The notes: generated by a model not told the origin, from the sequence alone. 44,420 nucleotides of DNA from RGVD01 sp040403075 (GCA_040403075.1 JBBALJ010000018.1:1-44420), one strand, 5' to 3'; shown: positions 8,465 to 16,301, counted from the stretch's first letter. A program made the numbers and translations.

Positions 8465-8857
8465 ATGAAACTTAAATTGTTACAAATAGATGACGATAGT
8501 ATCAATAACATGGCCAATGAGCGCTTACTAAAGAAAATGGGTGTTGAATTGGAAGTTATGAGCTTTTTGGATCCGTCTGAAGCAATAAACTTTTTAGCCG
8601 GCAGACGTGAAACCTTTGATTTGATGCTGCTAGATATCAATATGCCACATTATAGTGGTTGGGAGTTTCTTGAGAAATATGCTCCTTTAAACCTGACAAT
8701 GCCTATTGTTATGTTGACCACTTCCTTGGATCCTAGAGACCAAAACAGAGCTAAGGATAATGGTTTATTATATGGTTTTTATTCCAAACCATTAACAAGG
8801 CAAATGTTGATTGAAATTTTCAATACCTGTCAAATACCTTGTGATATTGTTGTTTAA
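8465..8857 (+). CDS. Single-domain response regulator (receiver only)
   Basis: The protein has 130 residues and consists of one CheY-like receiver. The acidic pocket is Asp9-Asp11 (QIDDDS), the phospho-acceptor is Asp57 (MLLDINMP), the switch Thr is in LTTS (83-86 region) and the conserved Lys108 is in SKPL. There is no output domain, so it must act by protein contact. The ATG at 8465 is preferred over the TTG at 8453, which abuts the upstream stop; the first residues MKLKLLQIDDD fit the usual receiver start. It is 12 bases after the truncated PAS sensor and almost certainly its partner. Confidence 0.9.
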   Translation: MKLKLLQIDDDSINNMANERLLKKMGVELEVMSFLDPSEAINFLAGRRETFDLMLLDINMPHYSGWEFLEKYAPLNLTMPIVMLTTSLDPRDQNRAKDNGLLYGFYSKPLTRQMLIEIFNTCQIPCDIVV

Positions 8858-8859
8858 TG

Positions 8860-8893
8860 AAAAGGCCCCACAATCTTCATTGCAGAGCCTTTT
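8860..8893. terminator. Possible weak terminator between convergent genes
   Basis: AAAAGGC (8860-8866) pairs with GCCTTTT (8887-8893) around a 20-base loop, just after the receiver stop and before the convergent gene at 8912. The stem is short and the T-run has only four T, so the call is weak. Confidence 0.35.
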
Positions 8894-8911
8894 GCACCAA
8901 CTTTACCAATT

Positions 8912-9970
8912 CTATACTGTTTGAATTCTTGAATATTCTTTAATTGTTTGCTTAGCTCTTTTGCTAAAGGTTAGCATTAACATACTTGCCATTGTTATGA
9001 TACAAGTAAATGTGAAGAATGAGAACGAATTTTCAATTACTAATGTTAAGTATATTATAAAAATACTTAGAAGAGTCATTACTATTATTGGAGGCCTCAT
9101 ATAATTGGCACCAAAATTAATTTTATCAAAGTTTTGAGTATTTATTCCATCAATTAAGATTTTAGCTCCTAAATAGTAATAGTAAACAAACATAAAGGAT
9201 TGTTTTAAATGGAAGGCCAATTTCTTGCTTTTTGATTCCTTATTATAATCTGTTAAGGTAGCATTTTCAGCAAATCCAATTGGGTTATTAAAAAGAACCA
9301 AACTCGATTGAAGTTTTTTGTCGTCATCAAAATTACTTGGTTTTAGGTCTAGTAACTTTAATGTCTGCAATTTGATAAAAAATCCATGATTGCAAATGGT
9401 ACTTGAAAGTCCTGCGCTTAAGCGATTGCTTCTTTCAACTAAATTTCTAACTGTACTTTTGTTCATCCCAAGCATTGATTCGTTGGATTTTATGATATTA
9501 GCTTGCGCTACATCGTAACCTTGGTTAAACAAATCATTGACGTTGGTAATGAAGTCTCTATTAAGCGTGCAATTGCCTTTTATGTATGCTATTGCATCCA
9601 CATCTGGTTTTACTACATTTACTATATAGTCCATTATTTCTAGTTTGCTTTCTAATAAACATCTTTCAAGTATTCTACATTTCTTCAAATTAATGGTTGA
9701 AGGTATTTTTACGCCCTTAGCAACTATAAACATTACTTTAAAATTTTGGTAGTTTTGGTTTTGCAGTGATTGGAGTATGTTGTCCCAATTAAAGTTTTCA
9801 GTAATATGCACTATCAAAGCAAATTTGTATTGATAGTGATCTTTTGACATTTGGTTTTTGACTTTCAATTTAATTGTATTCATTCTAACCATTATGGCTA
9901 AATAAACTGCTGAAAGCATTACAAAACAAAACACTGTTTTGAAGATTGTGATGAAAATTTCTGTAGCCAT
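8912..9970 (-). CDS. Membrane protein with a degenerate GT2-like glycosyltransferase domain
   Basis: The layout of this 352-residue protein is that of a processive GT2 enzyme: an N-terminal membrane segment (about 5-28), a cytoplasmic domain (about 45-250) and two or three C-terminal membrane segments (about 255-275 and 293-335). Several positions follow the GT2 pattern: KFALIVHITEN at the first strand, VDAIAYIKGNCTLNRDFI where active enzymes have a strand ending in the metal-binding DxD, and NFDDDKKL where they have the catalytic ED. The DxD position reads YIKGN (129-133), so metal and nucleotide-sugar binding may be lost. It could be an inactive partner or a different enzyme; I am not certain of the family. 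It follows a 90-residue membrane protein by 8 bases. Composition is very AT-rich. Confidence 0.6.
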   Translation of the reverse strand: MATEIFITIFKTVFCFVMLSAVYLAIMVRMNTIKLKVKNQMSKDHYQYKFALIVHITENFNWDNILQSLQNQNYQNFKVMFIVAKGVKIPSTINLKKCRILERCLLESKLEIMDYIVNVVKPDVDAIAYIKGNCTLNRDFITNVNDLFNQGYDVAQANIIKSNESMLGMNKSTVRNLVERSNRLSAGLSSTICNHGFFIKLQTLKLLDLKPSNFDDDKKLQSSLVLFNNPIGFAENATLTDYNKESKSKKLAFHLKQSFMFVYYYYLGAKILIDGINTQNFDKINFGANYMRPPIIVMTLLSIFIIYLTLVIENSFSFFTFTCIITMASMLMLTFSKRAKQTIKEYSRIQTV

Positions 9971-9978
9971 AGTATTTT

Positions 9979-10251
9979 TTATAATAAATTGTTAGAAACT
10001 GCGTCTGTTGCCATACGTTGATAGTTATCGAATGGAGTATCTACACCTGGGAAAATATCTACGTTATACATGGTTTTAAGTTCTAGTAAGGCAGACAATA
10101 AAAGTACTAGAACCAATACTAAGTATAAAAATTGTGCGAAGTCAACCATGCCATTTTTAGCTCTTAAGATTTTATAAAAAAAGTAGCCTTTTAAAGATTC
10201 TTCTTTTTTTAATTGTATGTAATAACCGATTGTGTGTTTTTGAGCTTCCAT
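9979..10251 (-). CDS. Small single-pass membrane protein of unknown function
   Basis: This 90-residue protein has a basic N-terminal part, one strong membrane segment at about 39-58 (QFLYLVLVLVLLLSALL) and an acidic-to-neutral tail. I recognise no family. It is first in a two-gene unit with the GT2-like protein 8 bases downstream, so it may be a partner or membrane anchor for it. The start is well supported: a strong Shine-Dalgarno AAGGAGGTC lies 4 bases before the ATG (10251-10249), which is unusual for Bacteroidota. A full -33/-7 promoter lies upstream at 10298-10329. Confidence 0.7.
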   Translation of the reverse strand: MEAQKHTIGYYIQLKKEESLKGYFFYKILRAKNGMVDFAQFLYLVLVLVLLLSALLELKTMYNVDIFPGVDTPFDNYQRMATDAVSNNLL

Positions 10252-10254
10252 TTT

Positions 10255-10263
10255 GACCTCCTT
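10255..10263 (-). promoter_or_regulatory. Strong Shine-Dalgarno sequence
   Basis: The minus strand reads AAGGAGGTC just before the ATG at 10251, a near-perfect complement of the 16S rRNA tail. Other genes in this window show no such site, so this gene may be translated unusually well. Confidence 0.7.
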
Positions 10264-10297
10264 TTTAAATCACATTTTCTTTATTGATTTGCTTAGT

Positions 10298-10329
10298 CAA
10301 ATATACGATGTAAATGGAAGTAAAAACAA
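10298..10329 (-). promoter_or_regulatory. Promoter of the 90-aa membrane protein and GT2-like gene
   Basis: On the minus strand TTG (10329-10327) is followed after 21 bases by TATATTTG (10305-10298), a full -33/-7 match. It lies 46 bases before the start codon. Confidence 0.7.
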
Positions 10330-10491
10330 TGTGAGTGGTTGTTTTATGTAAAATTGAAGGTTTTTTATTTATTTTATTGAATTACAGCAACATTATTTTT
10401 GAGTTTATGAAAATTATCAGCAAATATTGGGCTAAAATCGTCTATTTTTTCGATAAAAAGTAGTACTTATACTACACAAATAGGCAATATT

Positions 10492-10527
10492 TTTATTCGA
10501 GTGGCGTTAAAATTTATTCGAGTGGCG
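10492..10527. repeat. 15-base direct repeat with 21-base period, possible LytTR operator
   Basis: TTTATTCGAGTGGCG occurs at 10492-10506 and again at 10513-10527, exactly 21 bases (two helical turns) apart. Known LytTR-family regulators bind pairs of short direct repeats with this kind of spacing. A LytTR response regulator ends 69 bases away at 10596. The site is about 165 bases upstream of the -33 element of the 90-aa membrane protein gene. The rest of the 10252-10595 stretch holds that promoter and no other gene. Confidence 0.5.
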
Positions 10528-10595
10528 GTTAAATAACAAATGGATTTTTATTGTTTTTTGATTATGACTTTTGAATCGTTAAGCTATAGATATGT

Positions 10596-11315
10596 TTACA
10601 AACTCATCATTTCTTTGAACTTAACAGCCTGTCTTCTACTTACTTCTACCTTCAATCCGTCCTTCATGTAGATAAGAAACCCAGAATTAAAGAAGGGTTC
10701 AATCTTTTCAATATAGCTTAGATTGATTATTTGTTGTCTATTGGCTCTAAAGAATACTTGTTGACTAAGCCTTTCATCTAAGGCGTTCAGCGTTCTATGA
10801 ATAAGAGGTTGGTATTTATCAAAATGTACTTTGGCGTAATTTCCAGCAGATTCAATCATTCTCACATCGCTTAGTTTCACAAACCAACATTTCTCGCCAT
10901 CCCTTATAAATACTTGGTCTTCGGCACCTAATTTACCTCTGTCTTTGTTTTGTTCTAAATCATTAATTTGCTTTTTTGCTCTTGTGATAGCATCCCTCAG
11001 CCTTTGCGACTGTATGGGCTTCATTAAATAATCAAGGGCGTTCACATCAAATGCTTTTGTGGCAAACTCATTGTATGCTGTGGTGAAAATAACAATGGGT
11101 GTTTCTATCAATTCTTCAAGCAAGTCAAATCCAGTCTTTTCGGGCATTTGAATGTCTAAAAAGAGTAACTGTGGCTTTAGTTTATCAATTAGTTCCAAGG
11201 CCTCATCCACATTAGCTGCTTCACCAATAATTTCTATTTCGCTAAATTCTTTTAGAAGACCTTTAAGCCCTTCTCTGGCTAATCTTTCATCGTCAATTAT
11301 TATCGTTTTAATCAT
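10596..11315 (-). CDS. LytTR-family response regulator
   Basis: The protein (239 aa) has an N-terminal receiver (1-120) with Asp8/Asp9 and phospho-acceptor Asp54 (LFLDIQMP), switch Thr in FTTAYN and Lys in MKPIQS. A C-terminal LytTR DNA-binding domain (about 132-237) contains the typical VRMIESAGNYAKVHF and FFRANRQQIINLSYI. It would be phosphorylated by the overlapping LytS-type kinase and then bind paired direct repeats; one candidate pair is at 10492-10527. The start ATG overlaps the end of the kinase gene by 8 bases, so the two are translationally coupled. Confidence 0.95.
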   Translation of the reverse strand: MIKTIIIDDERLAREGLKGLLKEFSEIEIIGEAANVDEALELIDKLKPQLLFLDIQMPEKTGFDLLEELIETPIVIFTTAYNEFATKAFDVNALDYLMKPIQSQRLRDAITRAKKQINDLEQNKDRGKLGAEDQVFIRDGEKCWFVKLSDVRMIESAGNYAKVHFDKYQPLIHRTLNALDERLSQQVFFRANRQQIINLSYIEKIEPFFNSGFLIYMKDGLKVEVSRRQAVKFKEMMSL

Positions 11316-12342
11316 GGTTTGGTATACAGATTTTGGTTAATACTACTTCTTCATTAAGGTTACTTATTTCAAAGTTTGCTTTGCCTTCGTAAAGCAATAG
11401 CAAACGTTCTTTGGTGTTTTCAAGGCCTAGTCCATCGTGGTTTTCTCTAGGATTATATTGACCAGAATTGCTTATTTCAATACAAAGCATGGACTCTTTT
11501 TGGAAGGTTTTAATATTTACAAATCCTCCATTTTTTAAATTTGAAATGCCATGTTTTACTGAGTTTTCTACTAAGGTTTGTAGCATCATTGGCGGCACTT
11601 CCATTGACAATGTTGATTGGTCAATACTGTAGGCTATGTTTAGTCTATCGTCAAACCTTATTTTTTCAATGGCTAAATAATCTTCAAGGGTACTTATTTC
11701 ATTCTTAAGAGGAACTGTTTTCTTGTTATTCATTTGTAACGAACTTCTTAATAGACCAGATAGACGTGTGATTGCCTCTTTGGATAGATCAGGGTTTAGG
11801 TCAATGAGGGTTCTTATGCTGTTTAATGAATTGAATAAAAAGTGTGGGTTTAATTGGGTTCTGAGGTTGTGGTATTGATTTTCCTTCAACGTTGCTTGCA
11901 ATTGAAGTCGATCTTTTTCTGCTTGTAGGCTTCGTTCCCAATATTGAAACAAATGGTAAATCAAAGCCCACATCAATATATACCTGCTCCAGTTAAATAA
12001 ATAGTTAAACACCAACACACCATCAATAGGTAATTGCCTTAGCAATGGAACTGTAAATCTATCAAGAAAAATATTTAGCAATGCCATCAAAACACTGATG
12101 ATAATAATGCTTATCGTGGCCCTTGGGATGAGTTTTGCAGATGGCAATGTAAGCCAATTTGTGTGTATAAGGAAAAGTCGATAAAGATGCGTTAAACCCA
12201 ATCCAATGAAAAAGTTCACCACTACATTAAGGGTAAGTAGTTTGTTAAATCCAAATACGTTTCCATAGCTTATCATTTCGATGAGCATAAAAAACGTCCA
12301 ACCTCCAATTTGGCAAACCCAATATAGTTTGTATTTCTGCAT
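11308..12342 (-). CDS. LytS-type sensor histidine kinase
   Basis: Four membrane segments in the first 135 residues form the sensor part. A short coiled coil (about 136-160) leads to the His_kinase domain of the LytS/YehU type, with phospho-acceptor His167 in NPHFLFNSLNSI. The C-terminal ATP-binding domain has the N-box LVENSVKHGI and the G-box DGLGLENTKERL. Length (344 aa) is normal for this class, which has no separate periplasmic sensor. The input signal cannot be told from the sequence. The gene overlaps the LytTR regulator by 8 bases. A weak -7-like box (TACATTTA, 12350-12357 on the minus strand) sits just before the ATG. Confidence 0.95.
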   Translation of the reverse strand: MQKYKLYWVCQIGGWTFFMLIEMISYGNVFGFNKLLTLNVVVNFFIGLGLTHLYRLFLIHTNWLTLPSAKLIPRATISIIIISVLMALLNIFLDRFTVPLLRQLPIDGVLVFNYLFNWSRYILMWALIYHLFQYWERSLQAEKDRLQLQATLKENQYHNLRTQLNPHFLFNSLNSIRTLIDLNPDLSKEAITRLSGLLRSSLQMNNKKTVPLKNEISTLEDYLAIEKIRFDDRLNIAYSIDQSTLSMEVPPMMLQTLVENSVKHGISNLKNGGFVNIKTFQKESMLCIEISNSGQYNPRENHDGLGLENTKERLLLLYEGKANFEISNLNEEVVLTKICIPNHD

Positions 12343-12434
12343 CTGTCGGTAAATGTAGGATGTGGCGACTTTATTTTATAAAATCTTACACAAAAGGACT
12401 TTTCATTTTTTAGATGGAAAATTAGGCAATAAAA

Positions 12435-12461
12435 AAAGCCATCCCGAATAGGAATGGCTTT
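12435..12461 (-). terminator. Terminator of the atpD-atpC operon
   Basis: AAAGCCAT (12435-12442) pairs with ATGGCTTT (12454-12461), with extra C-G pairs inside. On the minus strand the stem runs into seven T. It lies 20 bases beyond the atpC stop. Confidence 0.8.
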
Positions 12462-12480
12462 CACAATACTTTGTTATTAA

Positions 12481-12711
12481 TTAAGCAAGTACAACAACTT
12501 TGTTTTTTAAAACCTCAGCAACACCACCAGAGATTTCGAATTTTTGCTCTCCTTCTTTGGTTTTTATTTTCACTGTTCCTTTTTCAAGGCTTGAAATCAA
12601 AGCCGCATGGTTGTTTAAAACCTGAAACTGTCCTTTACTACCAGGAAGTGTTACGGCATCTGCCTCTCCTGAGAATAAAGTTTTATCTGCTGTTATTATA
12701 TCTAATTGCAT
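12481..12711 (-). CDS. atpC: F1 ATP synthase epsilon subunit, beta-sandwich domain only
   Basis: Epsilon links the central stalk of F1 to the c-ring and, in many bacteria, inhibits hydrolysis. The 76 residues correspond to the N-terminal beta-sandwich domain: MQLDIITADKTLFSGEADAV at the start, then LPGSKGQFQVLNNHAALISS. The C-terminal two-helix domain present in the roughly 135-residue E. coli subunit is missing. The stop and terminator follow directly, so this is the natural length rather than truncation; short epsilons are common in Bacteroidota. The inhibitory arm is therefore absent. It follows atpD after an 85-base spacer containing a 14-base tandem repeat. Confidence 0.93.
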   Translation of the reverse strand: MQLDIITADKTLFSGEADAVTLPGSKGQFQVLNNHAALISSLEKGTVKIKTKEGEQKFEISGGVAEVLKNKVVVLA

Positions 12712-12762
12712 TTTAAGTTAATAGTTGAAAGTTGGCAGTTAATGGTTTTTGTAAGCTGTCTG

Positions 12763-12790
12763 ACAACTGACAACCAACAACTGACAACCA
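12763..12790. repeat. 14-base perfect tandem repeat in the atpD-atpC spacer
   Basis: ACAACTGACAACCA occurs twice without a gap (12763-12776 and 12777-12790). A partial inverse (GTTGGCAGTT, 12731-12740) lies nearby. Such AACTGACAAC-type spacers look like simple-sequence expansion; no function is evident. Confidence 0.7.
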
Positions 12791-12796
12791 AGTTAA

Positions 12797-14305
12797 TTAT
12801 TGTGCTTCAGCTAACATTTTTTCACCTTTAGCAACTGCTTGCTCAATTGTTCCAACTAAGTTGAAAGCAGCTTCAGGTAAATGGTCATACTCTCCGTCCA
12901 TGATAGCGTTGAAACCTTTGATGGTTTCTTCGATGCTTACTAATTCACCTTTTAAGCCAGTGAATTGTTCAGCAACGTGGAAAGGTTGAGATAAGAAACG
13001 TTGTACACGTCTAGCACGACTTACAACCAATTTATCGTCATCACTTAACTCGTCCATACCAAGGATGGCAATGATATCTTGTAATTCTTTATAACGTTGT
13101 AAAATTAATTTAACACGTTGAGCACAGTTATAATGAGCATCACCAAGGATAGCAGCTGTTAAGATACGTGAAGTTGAATCCAAAGGATCTACCGCAGGAT
13201 AAATACCTAACTCAGCAATTTTACGACTTAATACTGTAGTTGCATCTAAGTGGGCAAAAGTAGTAGCTGGAGCTGGATCCGTTAAGTCATCCGCAGGAAC
13301 ATATACCGCTTGAACCGAAGTAATTGAACCGCGTTTGGTTGAAGTGATACGCTCTTGCATAGCACCCATCTCAGAAGCCAAAGTTGGTTGGTAACCTACC
13401 GCTGAAGGCATACGACCTAAAAGAGCTGATACTTCAGAACCTGCTTGAGTAAAACGGAAGATATTATCTACGAAGAATAGGATATCACGTCCACCTGATT
13501 TTTCATCACCATCACGGAAATATTCAGCAACAGTTAAACCAGATAAAGCCACACGAGCACGAGCCCCAGGAGGTTCGTTCATTTGTCCGAAAACAAAGGT
13601 CGCTTTTGATTCTTTTAATTTCTCATAATCTACTTTATCTAAAGGCCAATCACCTTTTTCCATGCCATGCATGAATTCGTCACCATATTTAACGATACCT
13701 GACTCAATCATCTCACGCAACAAATCGTTACCTTCACGAGTACGCTCACCAACACCAGCAAACACTGAAAATCCATCATATGCTTTTGCGATGTTATTGA
13801 TTAACTCTTGAATCAATACCGTTTTACCTACACCTGCACCACCAAACAAACCAATTTTACCACCTTTTGAGTATGGCTCAATTAAGTCGATTACTTTAAT
13901 ACCAGTATATAATGGTTCTGCGGTAGTTGATAAATCTTCAAAACGAGGAGCTTCGCGGTGAATAGAGCGAGTTCCTTCTGTATTTTGCATAGCAGTCATA
14001 CCATCGATGGCATCACCCACTACATTAAAAAGTCTTCCACGAATTTGGTCTCCAACAGGCATTGCAATTGGTGTACCTAATGGATGAACCTCCATACCTC
14101 TTACTAATCCTTCTGTTCCTTCCATAGCAATGGTACGGATCATGTTTTCTCCTAAATGCTGTTGGCACTCAAGTACAATTCGTGAACCATCAGCGCGGCT
14201 GATGTATAAAGCATCATAAATTTTTGGCAGTTTTTCGCTGTTGTCTGCGAAACGAACATCGATTACTGGACCAATTACCTGAGCTATAACTCCTGATTTT
14301 GACAT
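12797..14305 (-). CDS. atpD: F1 ATP synthase beta subunit
   Basis: This is the catalytic subunit of the membrane-bound ATP synthase, making ATP from ADP and phosphate. The Walker A motif GGAGVGKT is at 155-162, followed by the family stretches FAGVGERTREGNDL, GQMNEPPGARARVALSGLT and ILFFVDNIFRFTQAGSEVSA. Length (502 aa) is normal. It is followed by atpC; the rest of the ATP synthase genes are not in this window, and a split arrangement with a separate atpD-atpC unit is usual in Bacteroidota. A clear promoter lies at 14340-14369. Confidence 0.98.
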   Translation of the reverse strand: MSKSGVIAQVIGPVIDVRFADNSEKLPKIYDALYISRADGSRIVLECQQHLGENMIRTIAMEGTEGLVRGMEVHPLGTPIAMPVGDQIRGRLFNVVGDAIDGMTAMQNTEGTRSIHREAPRFEDLSTTAEPLYTGIKVIDLIEPYSKGGKIGLFGGAGVGKTVLIQELINNIAKAYDGFSVFAGVGERTREGNDLLREMIESGIVKYGDEFMHGMEKGDWPLDKVDYEKLKESKATFVFGQMNEPPGARARVALSGLTVAEYFRDGDEKSGGRDILFFVDNIFRFTQAGSEVSALLGRMPSAVGYQPTLASEMGAMQERITSTKRGSITSVQAVYVPADDLTDPAPATTFAHLDATTVLSRKIAELGIYPAVDPLDSTSRILTAAILGDAHYNCAQRVKLILQRYKELQDIIAILGMDELSDDDKLVVSRARRVQRFLSQPFHVAEQFTGLKGELVSIEETIKGFNAIMDGEYDHLPEAAFNLVGTIEQAVAKGEKMLAEAQ

Positions 14306-14339
14306 AATTATGTGTTTTGTAGGTATTTAAAAAGTGTTG

Positions 14340-14369
14340 CAAAAATATGTTTTATTGGCTAAAAACAAA
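14340..14369 (-). promoter_or_regulatory. Promoter of atpD-atpC
   Basis: On the minus strand TTTG (14369-14366), 18 bases, then TATTTTTG (14347-14340), a full -33/-7 match. It lies 34 bases before the atpD ATG. Confidence 0.75.
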
Positions 14370-14416
14370 CCCCTGACGCAAATTTATCCAACTGATATTT
14401 AACAGATAAAAACGGC

Positions 14417-14929
14417 TTAGCTATTTTTGAGTTTAGTTAGCAAGCTTTCAACTATGCTTGTATCATCAGGTGATATTAGAACTTTTCTTCCCACTTTTTG
14501 CTCAATGAGTACAAGATTTTTTCTTTGGGTGGTATATAAGATCAATTTGCCTATTGATGACGAATAATAGTAACCAAAATAGCCAAATAAACCTCCTACA
14601 CCAAAGGTTCTAACGAGAGTTCGTATTTCTGATTTGTCAACTAATCTTATACTCGAGAAATTATTTAAAGCTAGGTCAATATTGCCAATGGGCCTTATGA
14701 TTGAGAGTTTATCACTTTTAACAATATAGGCTTGTGGTGCATATAAATAACAGAATAGAAGAATTCCTATGAAAATTGATTCAATCAAGAACGCTGCCCA
14801 CAAAGGGATTTCGTTGGGGTTAGTTGGATCTAAATTGTAAATGATTGAAGCCCCTATGCCAAGAAACATTATGAGTATAGCTATACTCATACCTTTAGCC
14901 AAGCTATCCAAACTAGCTTTGTATAACAT
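14417..14929 (-). CDS. Two-TM protein with a bacterial PH-like domain
   Basis: The 170-residue protein has two membrane segments (about 13-33 and 41-63). A compact cytoplasmic domain follows, with the look of a bacterial PH-like fold: alternating strands (KSDKLSIIRPIGNIDLALNN), the glycine- and tyrosine-rich FGVGGLFGYFGYYYSSSIGK, and a final helix (TSIVESLLTKLKN). The substrate or partner is unknown. Its ATG overlaps the stop of the Fic-HTH gene by one base (TAATG), so the two are translationally coupled and may act together. The family assignment rests on sequence style only. Confidence 0.65.
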   Translation of the reverse strand: MLYKASLDSLAKGMSIAILIMFLGIGASIIYNLDPTNPNEIPLWAAFLIESIFIGILLFCYLYAPQAYIVKSDKLSIIRPIGNIDLALNNFSSIRLVDKSEIRTLVRTFGVGGLFGYFGYYYSSSIGKLILYTTQRKNLVLIEQKVGRKVLISPDDTSIVESLLTKLKNS

Positions 14930-16137
14930 TAGTTACTTTCGTTTTCCGAATCCATTGCCATTTTCATCATTTGCTCTTCCGAATCTTTGATGAATGCAGC
15001 ATTGTATTGGTCAAGTTCTGATGATTGGTGTTCGCGAAGGTTTAAAGCATATCTTAAAGCGCTACCTGCACCGATAATTTTTACTAATCCCAATTCTAAA
15101 AGCAATGTAAAATCTCTTTGAATGGTTTTTCTATTACATCCAAATTCACTAACAAGGTCTTTGGTTGAAATGAAACCACGATGTTGAATGATATACATGA
15201 TGAGTTTTTGACGTTTGTTGATAATACTTTCATCAATATCCTTCAACTTGTATCCACGCTTAAAAACATAGTTCATTATGTTTTTTTGCCTTGGATTTAA
15301 TTTCTCGTAGTCTACTTGTTTGCGGAAGTATGATTGCAATAAAGTCTCAACCCTATTCAGTTGAGCGCTGTGCATTTTTAAACCAAAAGCTAATTGGTGG
15401 TTAAGGTCGTATTTATCTTCGCCATCAATTTTTTCGTCAGGCGAAGGTCTGTGTTCGATAAAGTATGAACGGTACTCAATTTTGTTTAAGTAAACTTCGT
15501 GCTCAACAGTTATCAAACCATGCAAATCCATGTCGTTTTTCTTCAGCCAAAAATTTTGCAATAAACAAGCTACGCGGCTTTTGCCTTCAGCAAATAATTC
15601 CATGCCAAGGATTCTAAAATTAAGCATCCAAGATTGAACAATCGGGTGAAATTCGGTATCGTTATTTAAAAATTCAAAAAGAGATTCTAGTTGTAATTCC
15701 GCTTCAGTGTTAAGTTTTTCGACTTGTCGAGGGACTTGTTTGTTGAATAAACTTACTTCAGAATGGGTATTGTATAAATCAGTGATTAATATTTTATGAA
15801 GATGATAAACCATAGAAAGTGATAAAGGTTCATTTGATACTTCATTCAAATACTCCTCTGCTTTCATGTATTGGTAAATAGCCCTTTCGCTAAGGCTATT
15901 TGGCTTCACATTTTTATTGATAATGTATTTGACACTTTTAATATCAAGTAAATTGTGGTCAATTGCATTTGAATAGTAGTTGCGAAGTATAGCGCTGTTG
16001 TTCTTTTCTAAATCTCTGAATTGCTCTGGCAAATCAATAAATTCATAGATTTTTTTCAACTCATTGTACTGATGCACAATGTTTACAAAGGCATCATCTA
16101 TACTTATCTCTGGTTCGTATTTATTGATTAGAATCAT
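14929..16137 (-). CDS. Fic-family protein with a degenerate active site and C-terminal HTH
   Basis: Fic enzymes usually AMPylate target proteins. Two Fic landmarks are visible. SNAIDHNLLD (56-65) corresponds to the inhibitory-helix motif S-x-A-I-E-G-N. MELFAEGKSRVACLL (179-193) corresponds to the catalytic I-H-P-F-x-D-G-N-G-R-x-x-R-L-L. The catalytic His is replaced by Glu180, the anion-binding G-N-G by G-K-S (185-187) and the second Arg by Cys191. Standard AMP transfer is therefore unlikely. Residues 308-366 form a DeoR-like winged helix (STKDLVSEFGCNRKTIQRDF), which suggests a DNA-binding regulator. The gene is intact (402 aa) and overlaps the PH-like membrane gene by one base. A weak -7-like box (TAGTTTCG, 16143-16150 on the minus strand) precedes the start. 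Confidence 0.75.
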   Translation of the reverse strand: MILINKYEPEISIDDAFVNIVHQYNELKKIYEFIDLPEQFRDLEKNNSAILRNYYSNAIDHNLLDIKSVKYIINKNVKPNSLSERAIYQYMKAEEYLNEVSNEPLSLSMVYHLHKILITDLYNTHSEVSLFNKQVPRQVEKLNTEAELQLESLFEFLNNDTEFHPIVQSWMLNFRILGMELFAEGKSRVACLLQNFWLKKNDMDLHGLITVEHEVYLNKIEYRSYFIEHRPSPDEKIDGEDKYDLNHQLAFGLKMHSAQLNRVETLLQSYFRKQVDYEKLNPRQKNIMNYVFKRGYKLKDIDESIINKRQKLIMYIIQHRGFISTKDLVSEFGCNRKTIQRDFTLLLELGLVKIIGAGSALRYALNLREHQSSELDQYNAAFIKDSEEQMMKMAMDSENESN

Positions 16138-16215
16138 CCATACGAAACTAATTACTATTTAAATACGTGTGGAAGTATGTTGTATTCAACATCAAGTTAA
16201 TTGTATCAAAAAAAA

Positions 16216-16234
16216 GACAAATCCCTAATTTGTC
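16216..16234 (-). terminator. Terminator of the yicC-gmk-nadD operon
   Basis: GACAAAT (16216-16222) pairs with ATTTGTC (16228-16234) around a five-base loop. On the minus strand the stem is followed by eight T. It is 68 bases beyond the nadD stop. Confidence 0.75.
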
Positions 16235-16301
16235 ATTTTATTTTAGTGGCGCAAAAACAATTATTGGTTGCGGATTTTTGCTCTTGAATATAAATCAGAT
16301 A

